The notes under the pieces were generated by a model. It searched no databases and had not been told where the DNA came from. It saw nothing but the letters and a program-made list of their open reading frames with translations. DNA of 64,000 nt from Chara braunii (Eukaryota; Streptophyta; Charophyceae; Charales; Characeae). Every line of letters starts with the position of its first letter. Position 1 is the stretch's first letter. Below are positions 21,990-33,100 of the stretch, piece by piece. The position numbers and the translations under genes were made by a program. The stretch is from NCBI GenBank assembly GCA_003427395.1, contig BFEA01000271.1:1973799-2037798 (forward strand), in the 5' to 3' direction.

Positions 21990-22389
21990 TTCTATCAGAC
22001 TGCTAGCTTTAAACTTCTGCAATCTAACAGATCTACCGTTGGGCAATTTGTGAATCAACACCTTTCTATCCCAGTCAAACTGCGGTTGCGTGACCTCAAG
22101 GTAGTACATACCTAGGAGCATGTCAAAGGGCAGTTCGTCGCTAACCAGGAAGGAGATTTTATCGCACTTCCCCTCCTCCATAGGAGAAGGTACAGACTAC
22201 GTCCTTGACATAGTCTTTTACCAACATTTGGTGCTTGTTGGCCAGCGTAGAAGCTACAGTTCTGCTAAGCCGCTGCACTTGGTCCCTTAAGCGCAGTCTA
22301 TCCACACAAGCACGACTGATGAAGTTTCGTGTAGAGCCTATGTCTGCGAAGGCGCCAACTTTACGGCCACCTACATCAACCTCTACCAC
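21990..22389 (-). pseudogene. Element B protease (DIGST active site)
   Basis: The minus frame reads VEVDVGGRKVGAFADIGST, then NFISRACVDRLRLRDQVQRL; the second part, in a shifted frame, has LPFDMLLGMYYLEVTQPQFD. Related elements C and E have DSG at the active site; here the Ser is Ile but the Asp remains. It is joined to gag upstream and RT downstream without LTRs between, as in a normal pol. Confidence 0.75.
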
Positions 22390-22410
22390 GAAGTGTTCAC
22401 CCTTTGGACC

Positions 22411-24538
22411 TCAACTGATCATCGCCCAAGAGTCTTTGGGGTCCTTCCCTGACCACTCAGTCTCTAACTCTTCTAGGGCCTCAGACACATCTCTCGAACA
22501 GAGCGTCGGTGGGTCTAAATGTGTCTGTGGGGCGATACGTGGGTCACTAGCCTTGGCCAATGCCTGAAGTGGGGAAGGCAACGTTACCACTTCAACGCGA
22601 GTAAGAGCGGCTAAAACTCCTACTGGCCCGAGGTGTTTCCCTGCGAAGTGCTCGCAGAAGCACCGCCAGAGTTCGAAGGTAGTCCCACCACCGTTGGTGA
22701 GGCTACCCTCGTCAGGACCTTTTTGCCTCGGCACGTTCGGGACGTGTGGCCAGTTCATGCAAGTGCCCCTAGCGACTCGGTCCCTCCACACCTCATACTA
22801 TAAACCAAGTTTTACCCATGCAGGTGTTCCTTGGTCGCCCTGACCCGTGGACCGTACTACCTTCTTTTTCCCGGTCCCCCTAGCCTTTTCCTTGATAGGT
22901 GCCACGACTCCCCCATCTGAAGTCTCACTGGCCCCATCATGCTCTGTCTCTTCCCCAAGGTCTGGGAAGTCGTCAATTTTTGTTGCCTGACCATCGTGGT
23001 CGACAAACATTAGTTGACCTTTCTTCTTCCAGACCTGGGGTAGTCTCTTTTTCCTACCATCTCCCTGACTCTGATGCGCAGACCCCAATTTTGCCTCTAT
23101 ATCCCACGCCTCTTGCTGAAAGAGGCGAAGTTGTGCTGCTCGACATGGGCCTCATCTACCAACCTTGTCCTTACCTCTGAAGGTAGACATCTAAGGTAAT
23201 CCGTGAGGAGTACCTGCTGGTCATAGCGCACACCAAGTATCACGAACATACGTTCTACGGTGTCCGTTAGCTCACGAACATTCTTATACCTTCTGGCACA
23301 GAGACTGTTGATTGCATCCGTGGCCTTTTGAGCCCCTTGAGGGTCATGCCACCTGTTGTACACGGACCGTACAAACTCTTCCAATGTCCGAGTCTGAGCC
23401 CACGCATCGAAATTCTGACCGTAGCCCTGCTGCTGCACTAGGCCATTCAACCAGCAGGCTGCTGACCCCTCTAGAAAGGAGGCAGCCACTACAACTTCTT
23501 GCTTAGGTCTGGTAAGCTTGTGCCTCACATAAGTAGGCACCGTCCTTACCCAAATATCCAAATCCTCATCCTTCTTCTTGTCGTCGGAGAAGGGCCTAGG
23601 ACTCAACAAGGGTATTTTGGGCATCCACTGCATAGGCTGCATGGGCCTAGGGGCTTGCTGCAGTGGCTGCATAGCCACCGAAACAGGTTGTTGCACACTA
23701 TCCTGGGCCTGACTTGACAGTGGGACTGTAGTAACCACTGTCGCCGATGGTACGACTGAGACTCTATGAACCGGACCACTAGTTGCTACAAAACCACCTC
23801 GAGGGGGCATGCCAAACATAGGTGAGAATGGAGGTCCTACCGGCCGCAGCGTCACTGATGGACCCGCACCCGAAGGGGGAGCTACAACATACTGAGGCTG
23901 CCTCATCATGGGACGAGGTGCCTGCAGTGCAGCCAGAATCTGCTTCTGGCCTGCCATTAGTTCAGCCAGCACTTCCTCCTGGACAACCTGCACTTCTGCG
24001 ACACAAAGAAGCGAGCTACGCAGCGCTCGTATCGCAGGGTCATGTGCTGACTCATCTAATGCTTCTAATCTGCCTAGCTCCTCTCTCCTACTACCTAGTC
24101 TAGCTTTCCTTATGATTGTTTTTCTTCTCCTCTCTGCTGCCTCATCCAATTGCCGTTGTAGCTCATCTTGAAGTTCTTCCGCTTGGAGGATTTCATAATC
24201 CTCCGGCGCGAGTTGAGTCTACCGGCTGACTCGCAAGCCAACACTCTGGCTAATGGACCGCTGAGAACCACTTTGACCAACTCCTGAGGAAGTGGCCTAT
24301 GAAGAAGCCTGTGCCATGGTAGAGGAAGTAGCCATGGTTGTACCGGTACTAGCTATAGTTCTAGACCTGGCACTGTCCTCAGCCACCCTCACTCTTCTTG
24401 CTGCTGCTCTCTCCGCAGTCTCCTCTCGTCTCCTGGACCTAGCTCTAGGAAAGTCAAAGGTCGACTACGAGCAGTTCCACAAGTAGTCCTGCGGTCGTCC
24501 ACTAACAACTCGTCCTTACTAGTGCTTGCATCACTCAT
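22411..24538 (-). pseudogene. Element B gag (long 350-residue frame, broken ends)
   Basis: The start MSDASTSKDELL at 24538 matches A. A clean frame from 24149 to 23097 holds a helical segment, a Pro/Gln/Val-rich linker, then a capsid domain: EEVVVAASFLEGSAACWLNG-like, TLEEFVRSVYNRWHDPQGAQ, ELTDTVERMFVILGVRYDQQ and LLTDYLRCLPSEVRTRLVDE. The zinc knuckle found in A is destroyed: after RGTCMN about 10 bp are missing near 22755, removing the second Cys and the following turn. Stops occur in the N-terminal 130 residues. Confidence 0.85.
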
Positions 24539-26027
24539 GAGCTACAGTGTGTGTGATCTAAACTAGAATCCACACTGAATCCTACCTTAGCCTGACACAC
24601 AACCGAGTATAAATAACAACTAATTTCAATAAGCCTGAACGGAAACAGTTAGGTGATGTAGTAACAACTAATGACAGATCCTACAGGAAATATCACAGTG
24701 TAGTAACAACTAATGCCTGATCCTACAGGAAATATCACATCTATTTTTAGATTACTCTAGAACAGATTGCAATGCAACAAAGAACTAATCTGTCTGCAGC
24801 TGTCTGTCAGTCGTTAGTCAAGTCTGTAACAACTAAATAATCAAAATAAAAATAATATCTCCTGTTGGAGATGTGTACTGGATGGCAGATTGTCTATTGT
24901 TTGCCACTGTGAACAGTTACCGGAATCCCCCCCTCCCCCTGTATCCTTTTTGAGTTGTCACTTTGTGTCAACGTCCTAAGCATCTGGTTGAGCAGCGTGT
25001 CTACAGGTGTGCAATCCGGCCCACCCCTGTGCCCCAAGTCAACGTCGAACCTGCCAGCCCCTGCACATTATTTACCCTCGCATGCAACGAGCCGTTACAC
25101 CCGGTTTGATCAGGAGGCATTTAAGGAGATCCCTCGTAACTCCTCAAAAATTATTTAACGTCATAGACAGGACGACGATCACAGCCAGAGTCAACACCAA
25201 GTCCCTGCTAGAAATATTTAGAGACGGTCTGGTAAGCGTTTATTCAAAGGGTTGGCATGCCCTGCATGACCTCTATTGCGCAAGCAGCAGAACCAAGAAC
25301 TTGCGGCAAAGCATGTGTGTACTCCCCCGTAACTCCTCAAGAATTATTTAACGTCACAGACAGGACGACGATCACAACCAGAGTCAACACCGAGTCCCTG
25401 CCAGAAATATTTAAAGACGGTCTGGTAAGCGTCTGTTCAAAGGGATGGCATGCCCCGCATGACCTCTATTGCGCAAGCAGCAGAACCAAGAACTTGCATC
25501 AAAAGCATGCGTGTACTAGTCCTAGCGGTTTGGCATGGTGACGGTGACCCAAGTGCTTCGTCCAGGGCCCTTCAGAGGCTTTGCCCGTCTCCCGCCAGCT
25601 TGCTGCCCAGGAAGAATGTCGACTCTCAAGGTTGAGCGCTCGCGACACCTCACATCGAGAGGACTCTCAAGACAAGACTCACTTCCTCACGGTAAGAAGT
25701 AATGAAGAGGGTAGGTAAGGAAGAGAGCAACGTACCTTATAATGCTGCCCCCAACCACAGATTTCTCACAGGCAACCTGATGTGCATTTATGATGACCGG
25801 TCTTTGCCTTGGCACAACCAACAGTAGAATGCAGTTCCACCTGGGCTTAAATGCCACATCAGCGAGCTCTCATCATCCAGCATACATCCCTAATGTGACC
25901 ACATAGCTTCCTGGCGCCCACACGACCTTGGGCCGCCCTACGTTCAACGCCCAAGCCTTATAGCTGCCTCACACCTCATGCGAAGCACCGACCAGCTATT
26001 GCGAAGAACCAATGAAGCCATTATGAA
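24539..26027 (-). other. Element B untranslated leader
   Basis: No credible ORF. It contains the conserved leader block (25111-25174) shared with E2 and A, and a 193-bp tandem duplication (25131-25323 and 25324-25516) which repeats part of that block. Confidence 0.75.
25131..25516. repeat. 193-bp tandem duplication in the B leader
   Basis: Two units with the same order CGTAACTCCTCA, GACAGGACGACGATCACA, GAAATATTTA, GACGGTCTGGTAAGCGT and GGCATGCC. Element A has a single copy. Confidence 0.9.
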
Positions 26028-26044
26028 CCAGCTCCGATACCAAA
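26028..26044 (-). promoter_or_regulatory. Primer binding site of element B
   Basis: The minus strand reads TTTGGTATCGGAGCTGG directly after the LTR end TTGCA-A: initiator tRNA-Met type. Confidence 0.85.
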
Positions 26045-26045
26045 T

Positions 26046-26221
26046 TGCAAGGAAAATTAGCAACAACGAGATAACAAATCCAGATTACACAATCACATTG
26101 AAAGCCAGATAGTCACACTGTGTCCAGAGAGCAGCATTGCACCAATAATACACCAATTGAGGTTCGTAGTACTGAAAACCAATATCACAGAGAGCATTCT
26201 CTCTCCACACCAACACAAGGT
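26046..26221 (-). repeat. LTR 3'-end fragment of element B
   Basis: Homologous to 6733-6900 and 20626-20800. It passes at CACCAACACAAGG into plus-strand RT coding sequence. Confidence 0.8.
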
Positions 26222-27096
26222 TAACTTGGAGAAATGCGAGTTTGGTCGCACCAAGATCTTGTACTTGGGTCATGAAATGTCAGTAGATGGGTTGAGGCCA
26301 GACGATGCAAAGGTGGCCAGCATTCGAGACTGGCCCAGACCTCAGACCGTTACTGAGGTCGGATCGTTTTTGGGGACGACCGACTATTATCGTCCGTTTG
26401 TAAAGAACTATAGTACTCTATCTTCCCCACTAACAGATCTAACTCAACTTGACACCCCTTGGGAATGGACAGAAGAGTGTGAGGTAGCCTTCAAGAAATT
26501 GAAGTATGCTCTAACACACTATGAAGTCCTCAAACTCCCGGATCCTGATCAGCCCTTTCTCGTGACCACAGACGCCAGCCAATATAGCATAGGCGCGGTC
26601 CTCGCGTTAAAGGAGGGGAAAAAGTTGAGACCGATCGAGTACATGAGTAAGAAGACGCCATCTCAAAAGCTAGCAAAGTCCACGTACGAGCGTGAGCTCT
26701 ATGCACTATATAGAGCGCCGGTTCATTGGAGACTCACGCTCTATGCACTATATAGAGCGCCGGTTCATTGGAGACTATCTCCTAGGCACAGATTCTTCTA
26801 TGTGAGATCTGACCATGAGACCTTGCGCTGGACCAAAGACACAACCTGTGCTCTTTGATGCACTCAAGTGATGGATATAAGTGATAAACATGTATGACTA
26901 TCAACTTGATCCCATCAAGGGAGAGTACAACAAAGTGGCTAATGGATTATCTCGTCGGGCAGATTATCTGGGCGCGTTAGTTACTGAATTTGGCATGGGC
27001 GCGTTAGTTACTGAATTTGGCATATCTAACGATCTAACTCGATCATTGGTGGAAGCCTATCAGCAAGATCCAGTTATGTCTGAAATCATCCGTTGA
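26222..27096 (+). pseudogene. Element B plus half: RT end and RNase H
   Basis: Starts abruptly inside RT (VNLEKCEFGRTKILYLGHEM), continues LRPDDAKVASIRDWPRPQTV and TDYYRPFVKNYSTLSSPLTD. RNase H: LVTTDASQYSIGAVLALKEG (Asp), KSTYERELYALYRAP (Glu), VRSDHETLRW (Asp), and NKVANGLSRRADYL where A has VADALSRR, so the last catalytic Asp is Asn here. There are two in-frame tandem duplications: 42 bp at 26696 (repeating LYALYRAPVHWRL) and 27 bp at 26970 (repeating GALVTEFGM/I). Stop codons occur at about 26857 and 27094. Confidence 0.88.
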
Positions 27097-27120
27097 TTCC
27101 AAGCAAAGGACAAAAAGACT

Positions 27121-28461
27121 TTGGATGAATTTACGATGATAGACGGCTTACTGTTTCTTGAGAATGCAGAGAATAAAAGGTTGTGTGTTCCTGATAGTGA
27201 ATCTTTATGTAGTTTATTTCTAAGAGAATGTCATGATGCAACTGATCATTTTGGCTATAGAAAGACATCAACGAACTTAGTACAGAGATTTTGGTGGCCC
27301 TCTATGATTCAAGATGCTAAGAGATACGTTGAAACCTGCCAGGTTTGCCAAAGGCACAAACCTAGAATTCAGGCTCCGCTTGGGTTGATTAAGCCCTTGC
27401 CGATCCCTGAAGGACCGGGTCAGAGTGTGTCCATGGACTTCATGGATACTCTTGTGACCAACAGGACTGGGAAAAGACACATCTTTGTTATAGTGGATCG
27501 CTTTTCTAAGTATGCCAGACTAATCGCTATGCCAGAAAATGCTAAAACTAACTACGTCACCCAACTCTTTATGGATAACTGGGTACGGGACTTCGATTTG
27601 CCCACATCTATTGTTAGTGACAGGGATGTGAGATTCACCAGTGAACTGTGGCAATCAACTGCTGAAAAGATGGGTACCAAGCTCCAAATGATGTCAGGGA
27701 ATCACCCTGAGTCAAATGGTCCGGCAGAACAAATGAACCGGGTAATACAGCACCTGCTTTGGCATTATATTAAGCCAAGTCAACTGCACCTTGGTTGGAA
27801 ACCTGGAACTGCACTTGACTTTCTGCTACCAGGAAGAGAACCCGCTGCAGCACCTGGCAGCATAGAGTTTGCTGTCAGATATGATCAGATGCTGCAGCAA
27901 GCCGTTGAACACATCAGGAAATTTCAGGATGCAATGATCGCATCTGAGAATAAGCACAGATGGCCCTCTAACTTTCAGGTAGGTGATAGAGTCTGGGTTA
28001 AATCATCTGAACTAGGTCAGGAGTTGGGCATGTCACGTAAACTAATGCCACAGTACTTTGGGCCCTGGGAGATCTTAGACATTGTAGGGGATCAACCGGA
28101 TGGGCCTTCATACGTGATTCGCATCCCCCCACACTTGCGCACTTCCCCTGTTTTCCATGCATCCAAGCTGGCACCTTTCGCTGCCACTGACCAGTTTCCC
28201 TCAAGGAGATTAATGCTGCCCCCAACCATGGATGGCGAAGTGGACATTGACCAGATCGTGGAGCATCAAGTGATGCCAGTACCTCGACCTTCAGGCAGAG
28301 GCCGCCCTCCTAAACCAAGAATGCAGTATCGTGTGAGATTCAAACATCATTTGGATCCTAAAGAAGATCGCTGGTTCACACGAGAGGAACTCATGAGAAC
28401 AGCACCTCAAGTGATTAGAGGCTACGAAAGAGAACTAAAAGGGAAGATGCCTGCAGAGTAA
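27121..28461 (+). CDS. Integrase of element B, long open frame (446 residues)
   Basis: The longest intact retroelement frame in the window. Zinc domain: ECHDATDHFGYRKTSTNL and RYVETCQVCQRHK (complete HHCC). Core: SVSMDFMDTLV (D), IVSDRDVRFTS (D), NHPESNGPAEQMNR (E). A GPY/F-type region follows (VGDRVWVKSSELGQ, MPQYFGPWEILDIV, SPVFHASKLAPF), then a chromodomain-like tail GEVDIDQIVEHQV and YRVRFKHHLDPKEDRWFTRE. Compared with A about 28 residues are missing in frame between YIKPSQ and LHLGW, including the conserved LP..A..YN segment of the core, so activity is doubtful although the frame is open. The Met at 27121 is internal to pol. Confidence 0.85.
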   Translation: MDEFTMIDGLLFLENAENKRLCVPDSESLCSLFLRECHDATDHFGYRKTSTNLVQRFWWPSMIQDAKRYVETCQVCQRHKPRIQAPLGLIKPLPIPEGPGQSVSMDFMDTLVTNRTGKRHIFVIVDRFSKYARLIAMPENAKTNYVTQLFMDNWVRDFDLPTSIVSDRDVRFTSELWQSTAEKMGTKLQMMSGNHPESNGPAEQMNRVIQHLLWHYIKPSQLHLGWKPGTALDFLLPGREPAAAPGSIEFAVRYDQMLQQAVEHIRKFQDAMIASENKHRWPSNFQVGDRVWVKSSELGQELGMSRKLMPQYFGPWEILDIVGDQPDGPSYVIRIPPHLRTSPVFHASKLAPFAATDQFPSRRLMLPPTMDGEVDIDQIVEHQVMPVPRPSGRGRPPKPRMQYRVRFKHHLDPKEDRWFTREELMRTAPQVIRGYERELKGKMPAE

Positions 28462-28487
28462 CAGACTTCTCAGAGGACCAACGAAGT

Positions 28488-28501
28488 AAAGGAGGAGGGA
28501 G
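28488..28501 (+). promoter_or_regulatory. Polypurine tract of element B plus half
   Basis: AAAGGAGGAGGGAG immediately precedes the LTR start TGCGAGG at 28502; this is the expected primer for plus-strand DNA synthesis. Confidence 0.85.
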
Positions 28502-29281
28502 TGCGAGGATCTGGGTCCTCGGTAGGCCTAAGGGGCCCCGGTTGCAGTGGTGCCCGCCCTAAGTGAAGGCGGGCCTAACATATCACAAGAGGCCTTTGAC
28601 TGTCAATTTCACATTTGGGGTAAAGGCAGTTGCGACGCGCCAGTTGGTTGAGAGAAACACAGGCCGAGCAAAAAATATTTCCACGGCCTTCTGGGCCTTT
28701 CTGAAGAATGCAGGCCCTGGGCGAGAAACGCAGCCTCATACACTGACAATTGGGAGGCCCAACCGAAAGCGGCCCAGTAGCTGCAAAATAGCACGCAGCA
28801 TCTTGGGGCCTACCGGAAGCTTCTGGGCCCAGGCCCAACCCAGCCAGGCTGCGAAGCAGACAGGCTCTTTCCATAAAGGAAAGAGCTCGCCACTCTCAGC
28901 CTCATTCATGCACTCGCTAGCGGCAGCGCTGCTGGATCAAAGACTCGTGGGCTGCTGCTGAGGCTGAGAGACGAGGTGCAGCACGTGCGGTTGTGCAGGG
29001 AAGAAGGGCGTTGCTGAGGGCGGTGCCATAGCCCAGCCACCATAGCTGGTGGGCTTGGACTACAGTGAGGCGCATGAGTGGTCTTCGGGTGTAAGGGAGG
29101 AAGACGTGGGTGTAAAGTCAAGGAAGGGTGAAGGATGATGATGATGATGATGTGAGGGCACATACCTTGTATTGGCGATGGTCTGCATTGGGCGACATCT
29201 TCAAGTACTTCGGGTTGCCGCTGATGTCAACAGTTGCATTGTCAATTAGTAGGCTGATAATAGATGTGTAGGAGTAGGCTG
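28502..29281 (+). repeat. Plus-oriented LTR of the A/B family (3' end missing)
   Basis: Begins TGCGAGGATCTGGGTCCTCGG. The inner part matches the reverse complement of the A LTR (6960-7672), including the GATGATG run at about 29137-29152. At AGGCTG (29276-29281) it switches to an inverted copy of its own first 237 bp, so the last roughly 230 bp of LTR are absent. Confidence 0.8.
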
Positions 29282-29512
29282 CGTTTCTCGCCCAGGGCCT
29301 GCATTCTTCGAAAAGGCCCAGAAGGTTGTGGAAATGTCTTGGTTGCTCGACCTTTGTTTCTCTCAACCAACCGTCGCATCGCAACTGCCTGTACCCCAAA
29401 TATGAAATTGACAGTCACAGGCCTCTTGTGATATGTTAGGCCCGCCTTCACTTAGGGCGGACACCACTACAACCGGGGCCCCTTAGGCCTGCCGAGGACC
29501 CAGATCCTCGCA
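29276..29512 (-). repeat. Inverted LTR start forming the right end of element B
   Basis: Reverse complement of 28502-28741 with scattered differences, so 28502-29512 reads like a 1 kb element with 237-bp terminal inverted repeats. Because 28502 follows a polypurine tract, I interpret both arms as LTR starts and not as a DNA transposon. Confidence 0.75.
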
Positions 29513-29515
29513 ATG

Positions 29516-31261
29516 AGTGCTCACTCGTTTTATTCCACTTCTCTTCTATCTGGTCTCACTCATGTTTGCTGTTGATGAGGAGACTCCTGACCCCCGAACT
29601 AAGCAGCAAGTGAAAGAGCGGAAAAAAGTCTTGATTGCCCGTTTGGACAAACTGATTTTTGAACTTTATGATGCCGGTGAAGAGGCTGAGGCTCACGTCC
29701 GGAGCTTGTTTGATTTAAAAGCATTACATAATGCTATTGAATTGGCTGAAACAGGCACCGACATCATTTAGGTTCAGGATATACTAATCAAGTGTCGTCA
29801 GGCACTATAAGTATATCATGGATCAACTCTCCAAGATTGCTGATCGAAAAGAAGAAGGAGAAGGGGTTGTGTATGAAGAAACCGTAGATGAAAACATCTG
29901 ACAACTTGAAGAAGCACTAGAGAGAGAAAAGAAAAGGAAAGAGGAATTGAGAAGACAAAAAGAGCAGAATGTACAGCAAGAACAGAAAATAGAAGAAATC
30001 GGACAAATTGTTATTGTAACTGAAGGGGAAGTACGGGCTGTTTCTTTGGCTCAACTTGTGACTTACCTTGCTCACCTCGAGATGAAGATTGATCAGTATG
30101 GGGTTCGGATTGATAAGGTGACCGCGGGTTTGCAGACAATTACCAATCTCGTCAAGGAAAAGAATCGGGTGATAGAATAAGTCAAAGTAGAGAGGGAAGA
30201 AAAACCAAAGAAACTAATGGGAATGCCGTAAAGTCTCTTAAAATAGAGACTGGGAAACCGGAAGGGAAGAAAGGGGAGCCTTCGAGTCCGCCGAAGTCTC
30301 CCGGAGGAAGCAAAGTCACCACCGCACAACCTGAGAAACCGAAAAAGAAGGAGAAAGTCAAAATGAAATTGCCTTTCACGTTCTGTAACAAAAAAGATGA
30401 AAATTTATTGTTGTGGATTGCCGAAATACAGACGTATTGTAGTACGACCCCTGTTGAACCCGAATCCCAGGTTGCTTTCTCTACATCTTGTCTTGGGGGG
30501 TAAGCAAATGAATGAGTTCTGGCCGAAGCCAATGCAGCGGGGTTCGATGACATTGGAGAGTGGGCTGGAACGTTGAACCTCAAGCAGTTTCTTGGAAAGA
30601 TCAAGGAACGGTTTCTGGACAAGACAGCGACAGACAAGGCCTTTGACCAGCTCACCACAATTGGTCAGAAACATTGGACCTCTGTGGAATCGCTGTCTAG
30701 GGAAGTTGATCGGTTGCTGCAGGTGCCTGGACGGAACCTGTAAGACAACCAAGTCTTGTATATTTATTCCCATGCTCTGCCCGAGCCCATTCGGGAACAA
30801 CTCGTGGCAGAGTCAAAATCAGACAAGTATAATTATAGGCAGTTTCAGGATCAGGCTCTCTAACGAGAGCAAATGACTTCTCAAGTAAAGAATTCGTATG
30901 CGTCTGTTGTGAAGAATGGTGGTGGTGCAGGTATAGGCAAGCGGATACTTTGGCGCCAAAAGCGCCAGGACCACACCCTCGTCGACTTTGATGACGATAC
31001 TGTGGAGAAGTGGCCATTGGAGGCCGAGGGTGTGGCAAGCAGCAGTGATTCCGAGATGGGGGAAGTCACTGCTACCGTGGTCAACAAGGGAGGACCACGA
31101 CTGCCAGCAATGAAGAAGAAGAAACCACGCTCGTTTCCTCAGCATCCCGAAATTGCGGTTGGGAAGCCATGGGAAAAAATGGGAATGTCACAAGAAACGT
31201 GGTACGAAAAAATGGACAATGCACAGAGTGTGGTACCCCAGGGCATGTGATTGCATGGTGC
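29516..31261 (+). pseudogene. Element C gag, main copy (broken)
   Basis: Met at 29562 (MFAVDEETPDPRTKQQ). A stop at about 29769 (CAG/TAG position) and several frame changes follow. A helical stretch LRRQKEQNVQQEQKIEEIG-like, AQLVTYLAHLEMKIDQYGV and LQTITNLVKEKNRVIE looks like a coiled coil. A later frame has capsid-like FDDIGEWAGTLNLKQFLGKI, KERFLDKTATDKAFDQLT and LPEPIREQLVAESKSDKYNY. The zinc knuckle CTECGTPGHVIAWC (CX2CX4HX4C) is at 31220-31261. Confidence 0.8.
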
Positions 31262-31328
31262 CCACTTATACGTAACCCAAAGCGAGCCGCCAGTAGGAGT
31301 AGCATCTGCTCCTACTTAGTCTAAGGGT

Positions 31329-32038
31329 TTGGACCAAGATGAAGGTAAGGCGCCTACGACCCCTTCCAACCCTTCGACTCACATGGCAGAGGATGATTCT
31401 TCTTCAGCCCATCGTCCGGAACACCCTGAACCTGTCTTATGTACTATCTCTCTGGACGACTCTCTTGACGAGCTTGGTAACGAGTTGTTGGCATTACGAA
31501 GCTCGTGGGCTAAGAAATCAAAGTCTAAGGGTGACCTACTACTCGCGGACGTAGAGATTGCACATACCCGCGTAGGAGCTCTGTTGGACTCGGGATCCAC
31601 GCGATTCTACATATCCGAGAAAGCAATCCGCAAGTTGCGTCTCAGAATGAAGGTTAAATACTGTCTCAACCAATCACGTCTATCCTTGTTGACAAAAGCA
31701 CGATTACTGTCTCACAATATGTTGATCGTGTGAAATGTCAATTCCGTACCAAGGAAGGAAAGAAGATTGTTCACGAGGTTTCATTTCTTGTGGAGAAGAA
31801 GTTACCTTTTAACTTGATTCTGGGAGTGGACTGGCACGAGGAAGCCAACCCAGATATCAAGTTCAAAGAAAAGATAGTGCAACTACGAGATGCACACTCT
31901 GAATTGAAACCTATCAAATTGTACCATAAGTCTGACTCTGACTCTAGTCTGTCTTTCTATTGTATGAGTTATCCAGCATTCAGATCGATGGTTTCAAAAA
32001 AAAGGTTGGAACAAGAAGTGATGGTTTTAGTAAAATGA
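31329..32038 (+). pseudogene. Element C protease (DSG active site intact, frameshifted)
   Basis: The first frame (31329-31733) has LLLADVEIAHTRVGALLDSG and STRFYISEKAIRKLRL: the retropepsin DSG triad is intact. The second frame (31730-32038) carries VHEVSFLVEKKLPFNLILGV with the ILG loop. A frameshift near 31660-31730 separates the halves. RT follows. Confidence 0.85.
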
Positions 32039-32083
32039 GCAAGTGAGTGCTCTACTTCCTGCCCTCCTTCGATTGAGAAACTC

Positions 32084-33100
32084 TTGGATGAGTATAAAGA
32101 TCTACAAATCGAACTAACAGTAATAACTGCGCGTGCTATAAAGCACACCATTGAAATTATTCCTAGTAGTAAGATTCCCAAGGACCCTATCTACAAAATG
32201 TCTCATAGCGAACTTGAGGAACTTAGGAAACAACTGCAAGACTTATCAGAGAAAGGATGGATTCGCCCTAGCTCTTCTCCTTCTGGTGCCCCTGTCCTAT
32301 TTGTGCTAAAAAAGGAAGGTGAGTTGCATCTTTGTATTGATTATAGAGGGTTGAATGCTGTCACTGTTAAGAATGTTGAACCTCTTCCACGAATTAACAA
32401 CTTGTTGGACCAGTTGCAGGACTGCAAGTTCTTCAGTAAAATTGATCTAAAGTCTGGATACAACCAGATCGAGGTGGATCCCGCAGATCAACACAAGACT
32501 GCATTCTGAACAAGGTATGGTCACTACGAGTTTGTGGTAATGCCTTTTGGACTGACTAATGCCCAAACGACCTTCCAAAGATCTATGAATGAACTCTTTC
32601 GTCAATGGTTGGATCAGTTCGTCATTGTCTATCTCGATGACATTCTGGTGTATAGTAAGACACTATAAAATAACGAGAAACACCTACGTCTAGTGTTAGC
32701 AAAGTTGCGTGAGGGCAAATTCAAGCTAAATCCAAATATGTCTGAATTTGCTAAGTCTGAAGTCTTATACTTAGGACATATAGTAAACAAAGATGGCCTA
32801 ACGCCAGAAGAAAAGAAAATATCAGGAATTAGAGATTGGCCACGACCTACGTCGATAACTGAACTAAGATCTTTCTTTGGTTTGGCAAGTTATTATAGGA
32901 AGTTCGTTAAAAATTTCTCACTGATCGCCGCACCAATGAGAAAATTATTGAAGAAAGAAAATATTTGGTTATGGGACAAAGACTGTGAGTCTTCGTTCAA
33001 AAAGTTGAAATATGCATTGACTCACTACCCAGTTCTGAAAATTGTTGACCCGTCTCTACCCTTCATTGTCACTACTGATGCAAGTCGGTAAGGGATTGAC
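32084..33100 (+). pseudogene. Element C reverse transcriptase (several stops)
   Basis: Reads [40 protein letters not shown] and [14 protein letters not shown] (Asp). TGA at 32507-32509 replaces the Arg codon seen in E2. It continues [36 protein letters not shown] (YLDD), then TAA at 32666-32668. Thumb: SEVLYLGHIVNKDGLTPEEK and LRSFFGLASYYRKFVKNFSL. The sequence is complete in outline but closed by at least three stops. Confidence 0.9.

Larger units (their letters stand above)
20626..29512 (-). mobile_element. Element B: rearranged mosaic of the A family inserted in C
   Basis: The outer ends are TGCAAGG (20626) and CCTCGCA (29512), i.e. the two LTR termini of a minus-strand element. Inside, the minus strand has PBS, leader, gag, protease and RT (26044 down to 20884). 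The plus strand has RT end, RNase H, integrase, polypurine tract and an LTR (26222-29281). The halves are joined by LTR pieces in opposite orientation. The junctions fall on short shared sequences: CACCA near 26205-26210, GYGAG at 20816-20820, TGAAGGC at 20877-20883, AGGCTG at 29276-29281. This fits template switching or end joining rather than simple nested insertion. Confidence 0.75.

Noticed and set aside
28502-29512. Apparent 1 kb DNA transposon with 237-bp terminal inverted repeats
   Set aside because: The left arm follows a polypurine tract after integrase and the interior matches the LTR of element A, so both arms are LTR starts in opposite orientation.
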